Below, piece after piece: positions 24,481 through 34,235 of a stretch of DNA of 64,000 bases. This DNA is from Xenopus tropicalis (taxonomy: Eukaryota > Chordata > Amphibia > Anura > Pipidae). The position numbers and the translations under genes are program-made. Each line of letters starts with the position of its first letter. The first letter of the stretch is position 1. The notes under the pieces are model-generated. The model did no database searches. It was not told the DNA's origin and worked only from the letters and a program-made list of their open reading frames with translations. The stretch is from positions 50,791,358 through 50,855,357 of the forward strand of contig NC_030683.2 of the NCBI RefSeq assembly GCF_000004195.4, written 5' to 3'.

Positions 24481-24659
24481 GAAACCCAATATGGTCTGGT
24501 GGCCACAGAGGTGGTCAAAACATCCATGTGTGCTTATTGCAACAGTGAAAATTCCGGCACAGAACCATGGCAGGCAGGCAGACCTCAAGGGCAGAGAAAA
24601 CACCAGCACATATGAGATCCATATCATCCCTTTCAATGTCACTGTGTACATAGTGTTGA

Positions 24660-24960
24660 TTTTCCCAAATACAGGTATCAGACCCACTATCCAGAAAGCT
24701 ATAAATTACGGGAAGGTCATCTCCAATATACTCCACTGTAATCAAATAATTCAAAATTTTAAAACATTCTCCCCTTTTCCTCTGTTATTAAAAAACAGTA
24801 CCTTGTACTTGATCCCAACTAGGATATAATTACCCCTTATTGGAGGCAAAACAATCCTGCTGGGGTTATTTAAAGGTTAAATAATTTCTTAAAGTATGGC
24901 AATCCAAATTACAGAATCCAGAAAACCCCAGGTCCCAAGCATTCTGAATAACCTGTAATC
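24660..24960. mobile_element. CAGGTATGGGA-type interspersed repeat, diverged
   Basis: ATACAGGTATCAGACCCACT, AAAACAGTACCTTGTACTTG and ACCCCAGGTCCCAAGCATTC match the complete copy at 51490-51804. Confidence 0.8.
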
Positions 24961-25109
24961 CACTCAGTGTATCTGCACACAAGCCAACACAGTGCCTATC
25001 AGTGCAGATACACAGGGAAACCGAGTGGATCTGCTTTTCTCCGTCTGCATACAAGATGAAGGCAAAGATACGTGGACCCTAGCCCCATATGACATTAGCC
25101 TCAGGGTAA

Positions 25110-25360
25110 TGGCAGAAATGGAGATTAGTTGCCTGCAATAAATCTCCTCTACTGCGGGTGACTAATCTGAAAAAGTTTCCCACCCGCAACAATGTAAATT
25201 GCCAGTGTGAAGAAACTTTGGACTACTTCACAAAGCCAAATCGGCAGGTATATTTTTTCACCGGCAATTTACAATATTGCCGGTGGAAATACCTTTTCAG
25301 GGGATTAGTCACCTGTAGTAGAAGAAATTTATTGTGGGTGACTAATCTGTACATCTGCCA
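25110..25360. repeat. diverged copy related to the 12.0-kb palindromic MITE
   Basis: GGAGATTAGTTGCCTGCAAT, GTGACTAATCTG and the CACCGGCAATTTACAATATT hairpin echo the GGAGATTAGTCGCC arms at 12.0 kb. The ends are not clear. Confidence 0.5.
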
Positions 25361-25828
25361 CCGCCCTAATAGAAAAGCAATCACAGGAAAAATATCTTTT
25401 TCAGCCATAAGGAAGGGATATACACAAGGAGTAAAAAGAAGGGCATTAAGAACAGAAGATAAGAAGCAGAAAGAAGTAGGGTGTACACAAAGGGGATAAG
25501 GCAAAAGTAGAAGGAAGTGCATATCATGGATGAAAGGCAGAGAGAACAGGAGAGACATGCACATGATAAAAGGCAGAAAGAAGAAGCACAGAAATGATAA
25601 ATGACAGCATACTAAAGCAGAACCAGGGCACATACATAGGGTACCAGGCACACGACAAAATACACACGGAACAGCCCAGAATATACAAATGTATCAGAAT
25701 GTTTCTGTTCCACAAATGGGTGACATTTGTCGTCTTTTTTATCTTAATCACTCGCGTTACATTTAACTACAGTTTCTGGTGGAACAAATGACTGTGTTTT
25801 AGTTTAAATACAAACGGCGGGAACTTAC

Positions 25829-26120
25829 CGCACTGCCCCACTATCACAACACTTTTTCAAGATTCCATGGCACGGAGGGAAAAAAAAAAGGCTACAGCAA
25901 AAATACCCGGACTAAGCAAACTCTCCCTGTTGAAAGTTACAGCATCCAACCCAAACAAGCAGAACACAGCACGAAGCCCACAGGAAGTAGTCTTCCTACC
26001 CCTGCCTGCTCATGTCAATGGGAGGAGCCGCTCGCTTTAGTTTCACATTGATTACGCGGGCAGGGAGGAAGGAACACCGATTACTTGTACGAGCAGGGTC
26101 GAAAGGCTGGAGGATTTCCA
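25829..26120 (-). promoter_or_regulatory. tspan14: probable tspan14 promoter and non-coding first exon
   Basis: On the minus strand the sequence around 25990-25829 runs into CAGTGCG followed by a consensus GTAAGT donor at 25828. It lies upstream of the first coding exon, whose acceptor at 11695 needs a 5' partner. GC content and CpG number rise here compared with the AT-rich flanks. The transcription start cannot be read from sequence, so the exon's 5' end is a guess. Inferred intron 1 is 11696-25828, about 14.1 kb. Confidence 0.5.
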
Positions 26121-26300
26121 GCCAAATCAGGCTGTTTTTCAAACTCAGTTGCAGGTGTTAAGTGAGAACCCACCAGTGTACGAATTGGGGCTAGGGTTGG
26201 AAATTGCCTTGGGTTTGGACTTTAAAACCCGCCAGTTGTTTTTTTTTTTAACAATATACTCAAACTACAAGAGCACCAAAATGTTCTCCGCCCTAACTGG

Positions 26301-26398
26301 CCCGCCCCTTCCCTTTTCCCTGTGCACGCTGGGTAATGTAGTTCTTCATAGCCATTGTTTGAAGCAAGTCTTTAAATAAAACTACAATACCCATCATA
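26301..26398. promoter_or_regulatory. GC box and two inverted ZNF143/Staf-like sites
   Basis: A GC box (CCCGCCCCTT, 26301-26310) is followed by CTGGGTAATGTAGTT (26329-26343, minus-strand ACTACATTACCCAG) and by AACTACAATACCCATCATA (26380-26398, plus). Both resemble the ZNF143/Staf consensus ACTACAATTCCCAG, found mostly in vertebrate promoters. They face opposite ways about 50 bp apart, roughly 300-500 bp upstream of the inferred tspan14 first exon. The match is by eye and factor binding is inferred. Confidence 0.5.
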
Positions 26399-27515
26399 CA
26401 ATGGAACAGGGGTGGTGCGTTTAATTAAAGCTGGAGTCAGGAATCTATATAGTTGTAGAGGGACTGAAGCGGCCCATTGACTGAGCCCTGTCTCTTCACA
26501 AAGGCGGGTTTATTGCTGCCCTCGCAAATTCTTGACCCTGCAAAGTCGTTTGACCGCCGTGTTGAATGGCTAATTGGCTAAGCCACTTGGTGCTGCGGGT
26601 CTGGGTTACTGCAAGGGGCTGGGTGTAGAGGGAAGTAAATGGGCCATGGAGGCAGGTGTTCCTGCCGTCACGTGAGTTGTAAGCTGGCAGGGATAACCTA
26701 CCTCTGGCTTTTTGCCAGTTCGACTACAACTACTAGAACCTCCAAAAGCTTTGAGCTGAAAGGCATTGGGTTACTCATCCCTGTCTTGGATACAGAATCA
26801 CTCAGTCTAACTGCCTGGGAACTTTATTTTGCATTAATACACACCTTGCTGCCCTTTAGCTCCTGTTAAATGGCAACTCTCCACTCTGCTACCTTGTTGG
26901 TAGCATGCGTTGGGTGCAAGCAGGCGATAACCCCTTACAGTCCCAGGGATTTCATTTAGAGAAATACTTGTGAAATGACATTGGATCCTCTTGTATTTAC
27001 AAGGAGTGCACAGTAACTGGCATTGTGTGTATGGTAAGGCAAGATGGTGTCAATGATGGCGCTGTGTGGGATATTGTGCATAGCAAGATGGGACTAACTG
27101 TGAGATAGTAGGTATATAGTAAGGCAAGTTAATGCCAGATCTGTGTGAATTGTAGTTTTCAGCCATTTTGGAAGTAAATCTCCCAAGATCTGCCAACATC
27201 TGAACATTGTAAGGGGCCACAGAAAATAGTAGGAGCTGCAGGCTGTATTATAGATTATGAAACTCAAACATGAGGAAGTTTGTCCAGGAGGGTTGCCAGG
27301 TTGGCACTTTTTCTGCCAAAATGAAATGGCCAGTGGCAGGTTCCCAAAGTACAAACCCACTAAGGTTTGGGGCTACTTTTTGGTGTCTAGGTGAGTTTGT
27401 ACTTTGGAACCATTGCAAAGTTTTTTTTCCCTTGAATGTACTCAGTCTCTCCCAGTACTCTCTCCCACTACTAAATTCAGCATGCAATGAGGCTGACTGA
27501 TGTAGTGACACAAAG
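26399..27515. other. upstream flank with no recognised gene
   Basis: This mostly unique-looking sequence lies upstream of the tspan14 promoter. Several short ORFs exist on both strands, but none has a recognisable domain or consistent splice sites. A small hairpin of AGTTTGTACTTTGG against its complement sits at 27340-27410. Confidence 0.5.
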
Positions 27516-28329
27516 GGGGGAATTCACAAAAGTGAGAGAGACCTTTTTGGAGTAAAAGTGGTGGAAAAACTGTCGGAAAACACTTTCTCCAGATTCACAA
27601 ACAGAAATCTGCCTAAATAACGACTCAACCGCCACTTTTTCGTTTTTGGTGAAAGAAAGACGGTTTACAGACACTTTTGTGGATTTGTCTTTTAAACGAC
27701 ATTTATACGACGTTTTAACAACATTTTTTCCTGACATTTTCAAAATGGAGTAAAGCTCAGTGTAACTCTGTTAGATCAATTGTAAGCTCTTCTGTTTTGT
27801 TTGGTTTCACCCAGTCTCTATTTCACACCTAAGGTAGGGGCCCCATTGGGGGATTGTTAACATATTAATGGGGATTAGCAGCCTATTGTTAGGGGGACAA
27901 GTTTCTGTCTAACCCTAGAACAAAAAGCCTAATTAACATTTTATAAACAAGTAAAACACTGATTAAAAAAAGTTCAATTTATATCTTATATATAAAAAGT
28001 TTTTACTTCACATTTGCATGATTATGCTAGTTTTAGCTTAATCAATGAGGCAATAATATTTTGTGTAAATATATTGTAAACATTTTTATTAAAAGGAAAA
28101 GTAAAGCCTCCCAGGCAAATTTTTAGTTTAAGCAGCAGTGCCCCCTCTTTAATCACTTCACTGACATTTGCCCTAACTTATCTGTGACCCCATAGCATGT
28201 GCAGAACTACAGAGCTGCACGCCAGCATTGGTCCCCACCTGTTCCCAACAGCCATCTTGGTGATCAGCAAACAGCACATACACACTGGCAAATATACTAC
28301 AATATAAGTCACTAAGAGACACTACAATA
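27516..28329. repeat. left part of an element starting GGGGGGAATTCACAAAAGTG
   Basis: The text GGGGGGAATTCACAAAAGTG (27516-27535) has its exact complement at 33663-33682. Between them sits the whole L2 complex. Near 28094 a T2-like start (TTAAAAGGAAAAGTAAAGCC) appears. The identity of the outer element is unknown. Confidence 0.4.
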
Positions 28330-29582
28330 TAAGTGCCAGTTCCCAGATCAGGTGCTGGGTGAGTGCTCCAAAAGGTAGTCTTTAAGTTTAGATTTAAAAA
28401 GACTGAGGGAGGATTCTCTCCGGAGGAAATCAGGGAGGGCATTCCAAATGTAAGGGGCAGCAAGGCAGAAAGGTTTAAGGCGGGAAACAGCAGTAGGAGT
28501 GGGGGGCGCAATCAAACGGTTGCTCTGCGAGGAACAAAGAAGTCGGCCAGGAACGTACGGAGACACAAGGGAAGAGATGTAGTGAGGGGCAGAGGAATGG
28601 AGGGCTTTGAAGGTTAAGAGAAGGAGTTTGTACACTATTCTTTGTTTAATAGGAAGCCATGATAAGGACTTTAGCAGGGGAAGGGCCTGAACTCTCCTGG
28701 ATGAGAGGAGGAGAATTCTGGCAGCAGTGTTTAATGTAGGGGGGAAAGATGGGAGTTAGGGAGGCCGGTTAGCAGCAGGTTACAGTAGTCAAGTCGGGAT
28801 AGGATGAGCGCGTGCATGAGCAGCCTAGCTGTTACAGTAGAAAGAAAGGGACGGATTTTGGCAATATTGCGTAAGAAAAAGTGACAGGTTTTGACAGTGG
28901 TGTTAGTATGGTCAGAGAAGGAGAGACTGGAGTCAAAGATCACCCCCAAGCAACGCATGGAATTGACAGGGTTGATGAGGGTGCCTTCAATAGAGATAGA
29001 AAAGGCGGGGAGTAGGACCAGGCTTAGGCAGAAAGATCATTAGTTCAGTTTTTGTTAGGTTTCATTTGAGGTGGCGTTGGTTCATCCAATTAGAGATAGC
29101 CAGTAGGCAGTTAGAGATATGAGTCTCAGTTTCAACTGTTAATGAAGGGGTCGAAAAGTAAATTTGGGTATCATCAGCATACAGATGATATTTAAAGCCA
29201 AATGAACGGATAAGATCTCCCAAAGACAGCGTGTAGAGGGAGAACAACAACGGCCCAAGTACAGAGCCTTGAGGTAACCCCACATTAAGAGGAACTGGAG
29301 ATGAGATTTTGTTACCATAGGAGACAGTGAATGAACGGTTAGAGAGGTAGGAAGAGATCCAGGATGCAGCCTGACTGCGGAGACCAATCGAATGCAGAAT
29401 TTGCATCAGGAGGGAGTGGTCAACCGTATCAAACGCAGCCGATAGATCTAGGAGGATTAGTACGGAAAAGTGACCATTGGCTTTGGCAACCTGGAGATCA
29501 TTCGTAACTGTGCACAGGGCTGTCTCAGTAGAGTGCGCAGGCCGAAAGCCAGATTGCAGCAGGTCCAGTAAATGATGTGCAT

Positions 29583-30557
29583 TTAGAAAGTTATACGGGA
29601 GAAGACAATGCGCTCTAAGATTTTGGAGGCGAGCGGTAAAAGCGAGACAGGACGGTAGTTAGAGAGACAGGCCGGGTCCAGCGTGGCCTTTTTAAGGATG
29701 GGCTTGACACAGGCCTGTTTGAATGAAGAGGGGAGACTTCCAGAAAACAGAGAAGAGTTGAAGATGTGAGTAAGAGCCGGAGTAAGCTCAGCAGCACAGT
29801 GTTTGAGCAGAGAAGAAGGCATGGGGTCTAGAGAGCAAGTGGTGAGCGGAACCGACAAAAGAAGCCGGGAGACTTCAGAGCCAGTTACAGGACCAAATGA
29901 GCTAAGACATGCAGAGGGGGGCTGAGGAAGGAGGAGCTGGTTCGTATTATTAGAAGGGGGAATTTGATTGCGGATGGACTCCACTTTGTTCAGGAAGAAA
30001 TCAGCAAAGTCCTGGGGAGAGTGCATAAAGTGAGGTGATGGAGTCTGCGAGGGACGCAGAAGGGTATTGAATATGGAAAATAGGCGTTTAGGGTTGGATT
30101 TATTACTGTTTATGAGGGTGTTGTAGTATTCCTGTTTAGCCTTCGACAGGGCAGAATTGAGGCAGGCCAATAGGAATTTATAGTGGATAAAGTCGGCTTG
30201 CGTACGGGATTTTCTCCACATACGTTCCCACTCTAGTAAAAAACCTCTTTCCACTGTGTTCCTTACCCAAGTAACCTGAATGGACCCGGCCCAAACATGG
30301 TAAAAACTGGCTAACCTGCCTCCTAACATTATTTGGGCCTCAACATCCTCATTGCTGAAAGGACGTAGAAGGGGCAGAGGAAACAACACCTGATCTCCTA
30401 GAAGTGCCTCTGGTACTCTGCCGACCAGACCTCCACGAAAACTGTCTGAAATATTCTGCCCCCGGCTAATATTGTCTTGATGATCTCTCCTTGTCTTTAT
30501 TGTAGCTGTCTTTATTGTAGTCTTAACAGCCTCTTTTCTCCTGAGGCAGGAAGACAC
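29583..30557 (-). pseudogene. chimeric frame: DIRS-type gag piece fused to L2 pol
   Basis: Codons from 30557 to about 30230 come from the inserted block and match the DIRS-type gag frame at 35562-35235. From 30228 on the frame is L2, starting ERMWRKSRTQADFIHYKFLL and continuing into the first RT motifs ([30 protein letters not shown]). The junction keeps frame by chance, so it could be mistaken for a 324-aa gene. It is read as debris of the rearrangement. Confidence 0.85.
29861..30228. repeat. 368-bp L2 segment, left copy of direct repeat
   Basis: Identical by eye to 31780-32147. It starts GAAGCCGGGAGACTTCAGAG and ends TTCTCCACATACGTTCC, and borders the duplicated block. Confidence 0.95.
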
Positions 30558-31778
30558 TCTTGCCGCCCGAAACCTTCTTTATGATGGCATCCAACTTTTC
30601 TCCAAACAACATTTCACCCTTAAAATGTAGCTGACATAAATTTGTCTTGGAAGCTGCATCCGCAGCCCAAACTTTAAGCCAGAGAGCTATTCTAGCTGTT
30701 ACTGACAGAGCCATAGACTTGCTGAAAACTGAACCAGGTCTAACGAAGCCTCTAATAAAAAATCAGTTGCCATCTTACAGTCCGACAACATCTCCAGCAA
30801 CTTAGGCCTCTTGACATTTGAGGAAATTGCTGGGCTGCAGAGTTTTGTGTCATCTGCAAACACAGATTACTTATAATACCCTCCCCTAAGTAATTTATAT
30901 AACAAGTAGTGGCCCCAGTACAGAACCCTGAGGGACCCCACTGACAACCTTACTCCAAGTAGAGAATGTACCATTAACAGCCAACCCCTAAACCCAATCC
31001 TGTAGCCAGTTTTGTACAACTTCACTAGACCTTAGTTTAGAAAGCAGTCATTTGTGGTGAACGGTTTAAAATGTTTTGGCAAAATCCAAATAGATCACAT
31101 CTACTGCACCTCCACTGTCCATCTTCTTATTAACCTCATCATAAAAAGCAATTAAATTTGCCTGACGGGACCTGTCCTTTATAAAGCCATGCTGATAAAG
31201 CCATTCTCAGAACATACTTTTGTATGTGATCCCTTAACAAGTCTTCAAATAACTTGCCCACCACGGATGTCAAATTTACTGTCCTATAATTGCCAGGCTG
31301 AGACCTTAATCCCTTTTTAAATTTAGAAATGACATTAGCTTTCCTACAATCCATACCATACCAGATGAAAGCGAGTCTGAGAATATCAGAAACAGACCAC
31401 TGTAAAAATGAACCTAGCTCTCACCTGAGGGTGTATTCCATCTGGTCCTGGTGCCTTGTTTACATTAATCTTGAGTAAGCCTTTATGCACCATATCCTGC
31501 ATAAATTACTGACTAGACTGAGCTGAGCCAACAGTGCAGCTGTTGGGTTGGTCTCGGCACTCTGGCTCCTCTACTGTATAAAAACAAGCAGGCAAAAGGG
31601 TCAATCCAGGCAGAATTCGCTCAAAGTCAGGATACAGGCAGGGGTCAGAACCAGACAGACAGGACAAAATGGTTCAAATGCAGACAGGATGTTGCAGCAG
31701 TGCAGGAACAGACTTACAGAATTAAGGCTACAGAATTTAGGCCATCTGCTGATAGCTTGCTGTCAGCAGAAAGGGCTG
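30230..31778. repeat. 1,549-bp duplicated block, copy 1
   Basis: It matches 35235-36783 at a constant offset of 5,005 bp with no gaps. The only differences I found are AAAATG versus GAAATG near 30618/35623 and TTTTGTAC versus TTTTTTAC near 31015/36020. It contains DIRS-type gag, a CR1 reverse-transcriptase fragment and an LTR-like tail. On both sides lies the 368-bp L2 repeat. Confidence 0.95.
30829..31590 (-). pseudogene. CR1 reverse-transcriptase fragment inside duplicated block, copy 1
   Basis: Frames such as 31354-31139 read ANVISKFKKGLRSQPGNYRT and VVGKLFEDLLRDHIQKYVL, clearly related to the CR1 copy at 17.8 kb. Stops and shifts are frequent. The twin copy is at 35834-36595. Confidence 0.85.
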
Positions 31779-33469
31779 GGAAGCCGGGAGACTTCAGAGC
31801 CAGTTACAGGACCAAATGAGCTAAGACATGCAGAGGGGGGCTGAGGAAGGAGGAGCTGGTTCGTATTATTAGAAGGGGGAATTTGATTGCGGATGGACTC
31901 CACTTTGTTCAGGAAGAAATCAGCAAAGTCCTGGGGAGAGTGCATAAAGTGAGGTGATGGAGTCTGCGAGGGACGCAGAAGGGTATTGAATATGGAAAAT
32001 AGGCGTTTAGGGTTGGATTTATTACTGTTTATGAGGGTGTTGTAGTATTCCTGTTTAGCCTTCGACAGGGCAGAATTGAGGCAGGCCAATAGGAATTTAT
32101 AGTGGATAAAGTCGGCTTGCGTACGGGATTTTCTCCACATACGTTCCGCAGACCTCATACAGGAGCGCAGGAATTTGGTTTGCACATTCAGCCAGGGGCG
32201 GGGGTTTTGCACCCGAGTGCGCTTAGGATGAAGGGGTGCAAATAAGTCAATTGTGGAGGCTATAATGCTGTTGTACTCGCTAACCAGGGTATCAGGGTCA
32301 GACATCTCATTAAAGGAGGAGAGACTGGACCTGAAAGAGCAAGTTAAAGCCGGGAGATCTACGTCACGTGTGTTACTAATTAATACAGTGGGGAAATGAG
32401 CAGGTTGGGAAGGAGAGTGAGAGACAGAAAATGTAACCAGGTGATGGTCAGAGAAGGGGAAGGGGACACTGTTAAAATCAGAAAGGGACAGATTTTTGGT
32501 AAAGACTAAGTCCAGAAAGTGGCCATCCTTGTGAGTCGGAGCATTTGTCCACTGCTGGAGCTCAAAAGAGGAGGTTAGGCGTAGAAAACGTGAGGGCCAG
32601 GGTTGCGAGAGGTCATCAATGTGGGAGTTGAAGTCCCCAAGGATGATTGCAGGGCCGTCAGTAGAGAGGAAAAAGGAGAGCCAGGTTTCAAAATCAGAGA
32701 GGAAGGTAGCAGGGTAGGAGGCTGACGGGGGCCTGTAAATGACAGCCACCCTTACATAGAGCGGATGGAAGATCTGAATGGCATGCACTTCAAATGAACT
32801 AAACAAAAAAGCTGGGGGAATAGGAATAGATGCGAACCGGCAACGGGAGGAGAGGAGAATTCCAACTCCCCCACCGCGTCCAGTGGTCCGGGGGGTGTGG
32901 GAGAAAGACAGACCGCCATGAGAGAGTGCAGCTTCAGTGGCGGTGTCATCCTGTAAGAGCCAGGTTTCTGTTAGTGCGAGAAGATGAAATGATTTAGAGC
33001 AGACCAGATCATGGATTAGCGTAGCTTTGTTAGTTAAGGAACGGACATTAAGAAGGGCACAAGAAAACGGAAGGCATGAGGAGGGAAGAGTGGGAACCTG
33101 AATAAGGTTAGAAACAGCAGAGTGACAGGTTTTAGGCATGGGGACAGAAGGACGAGGACGGATATAAGTAGGTATGGAGCAGGGCCCGGGGTTTGGAGAG
33201 ACATCCCCTGCAACCAGCAATAGTAGGAAGAGTAGTGAGAAGACGTGAGCAGAGGATTTGAAGTGATTGCGCCTCCGCATACGGACAGTAACCGGGGGAC
33301 AGAGGTGACGTAAGTAGTTATAGAGGGTAAAGGAGCCGGAGTATGTAGATGGGAGCAGGGAGGAGGATATGTGTATGGAGTATGGACAGGCAACAGGAGG
33401 GTTAAAGGAAGAGACTACCTTAGGGAGCACCATGCATACAATCAACAGGAATGAAGTGAGTTTTGTCAA
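31763..33469 (-). pseudogene. L2-type retrotransposon protein: N-terminus, endonuclease and linker
   Basis: 568 codons. Residues 76-87 are hydrophobic and run straight into GDVSPNPGP (88-96), a 2A-like motif. The APE-type endonuclease follows: NVRSL (141-145), TETW (167-170), GRGGGVGIL, VIYRPP (243-248), the catalytic LGDFN (277-281), LDLVF (319-323) and SDHH (340-343). After this comes a basic linker with SKAKQEYYN. The frame ends abruptly after GPVTGSEVSRL, where a duplicated block joins at 31779. Known for the family: the endonuclease nicks the target so that the reverse transcriptase can prime there. The EN residues look intact but the pol frame is broken farther on. Confidence 0.9.
31780..32147. 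repeat. 368-bp L2 segment, right copy of direct repeat
   Basis: Second copy of the segment at 29861-30228. Here it is continuous with the upstream L2 endonuclease and linker, so this is the original join on that side. Confidence 0.95.
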
Positions 33470-33796
33470 GTCCCAGATGGAGTATGTTCACTGCTGTTTC
33501 AACTGCTGTCCAACTCTGTCTAACTCATTAAAGTATACTTAAAATTCCTATACTTTAACTTGCTATACTGCCAAGCTGCAACCCCCAGCCAAGCTGCTCC
33601 CAGACTGAATTAGGTGGAAAATCCGACAAATCTATCTTCACTTTTATTTTGTCTCAATATCACCACTTTTGTGAATTCCCCCCAAAGTATTCTCTACTAC
33701 TACTATTACTCTACTCTTTGCAGCACATCTAGTCTCCCAGTCCCAACCTGTCTGCACTACAACCTTCTACCTGAAGCCACTCTAATTTGCCTCATA

Positions 33797-33915
33797 ACCC
33801 TGTATTCCCTCACTTGCTAAAAAGCCACTCAACCCCTTTGTGAAGTTTTCTAATGTATCAGCCAATATGACTGGTTCAGGGAGGGAATTCCACAACTTCA
33901 CAGCTCTCTCCGTAA
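33797..33915 (-). pseudogene. CR1-like C-terminal fragment
   Basis: The minus strand reads FFTERAVKLWNSLPEPVILA and DTLENFTKGLSGFL, the usual CR1-style pol C-terminus (compare RAVRLGNALPSDVV at 50.5 kb). It is a short scrap beside the DIRS fragment. Confidence 0.75.
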
Positions 33916-33923
33916 AAAAAAAA

Positions 33924-34206
33924 GGAAATTGTTTCATACTTACCGTAATTTCTGTTTCCTGGTCACCTTCCATGGCAGTATTCACCAATGAGTTATCCTC
34001 CCCTGCAGGCCAGTATTCACCAATGAGTTATCCTCCCCTGCAGGCCAGTGGACAGGACCTCTCACCAATAGGTTAAAAGTTCTACTTCCCTTTCCCTCCT
34101 TAGTCTTCGTAAAAAGCTGTCCAACTCAGGATGGGAAATCCCTGGTGAATGCTGCCATGGAAGGTAACCAGCAAACAGAAATTACGGTAAGTATGAAACA
34201 ATTTCC
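33924..34206. repeat. inverted repeat with tandem 35-mer, DIRS-associated
   Basis: The arms of about 64 bp (33924-33987 and 34144-34206) contain ATACTTACCGTAATTTCTG and its complement. Between them a 35-bp unit is tandemly doubled (33978-34012, 34013-34047), and the phrase ATTCACCAATG occurs repeatedly. It lies next to the recombinase remnant, so it is probably terminal-repeat material of the DIRS element, but a separate MITE is possible. Confidence 0.6.
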
Positions 34207-34235
34207 TGTTTTCCCTAGTCACCCAAAGTCAGCAT

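Larger units (their letters stand above)
11696..25828 (-). other. inferred tspan14 intron 1, repeat-rich
   Basis: Between the inferred first exon and the first coding exon I see no host exon. The intron holds the nested MITEs at 11.8-12.45 kb, several TTAA-flanked palindromic MITEs (14.85, 15.84, 18.95, 19.56 and 22.5 kb), a CR1 fragment, a SPIN element and copies of the CAGGTATGGGA repeat. A relatively GC-rich segment at 13.5-14.3 kb has inverted motifs around CGCATAATGAGCG but no clear gene. Confidence 0.5.
28330..33480 (-). mobile_element. L2/CR1-type non-LTR retrotransposon, split by a duplication
   Basis: On the minus strand from about 33480 the element runs: N-terminal region and endonuclease (ORF 33469-31763), then reverse transcriptase, interrupted at 31779-30229 by foreign sequence and resumed from 29860 down. 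RT pieces follow with [12 protein letters not shown] and YADDTQIYF (29406-29062), GVIFDSSLSF (28958-28731), and the C-terminal IWNALPDFLRRES block (28635-28348). A frameshift near 29590 and further breaks show that it cannot move. The related copy at 53.94-55.95 kb shares the 3' text ACCTGATCTGGGAACT. The 5' boundary is uncertain. Confidence 0.9.

Noticed and set aside
31548..31844. Plus-strand ORF repeated at 36553-36903
   Set aside because: It is duplicated only because the whole block is duplicated. It is antisense to CR1 and LTR-like debris, with no protein similarity that I recognise.
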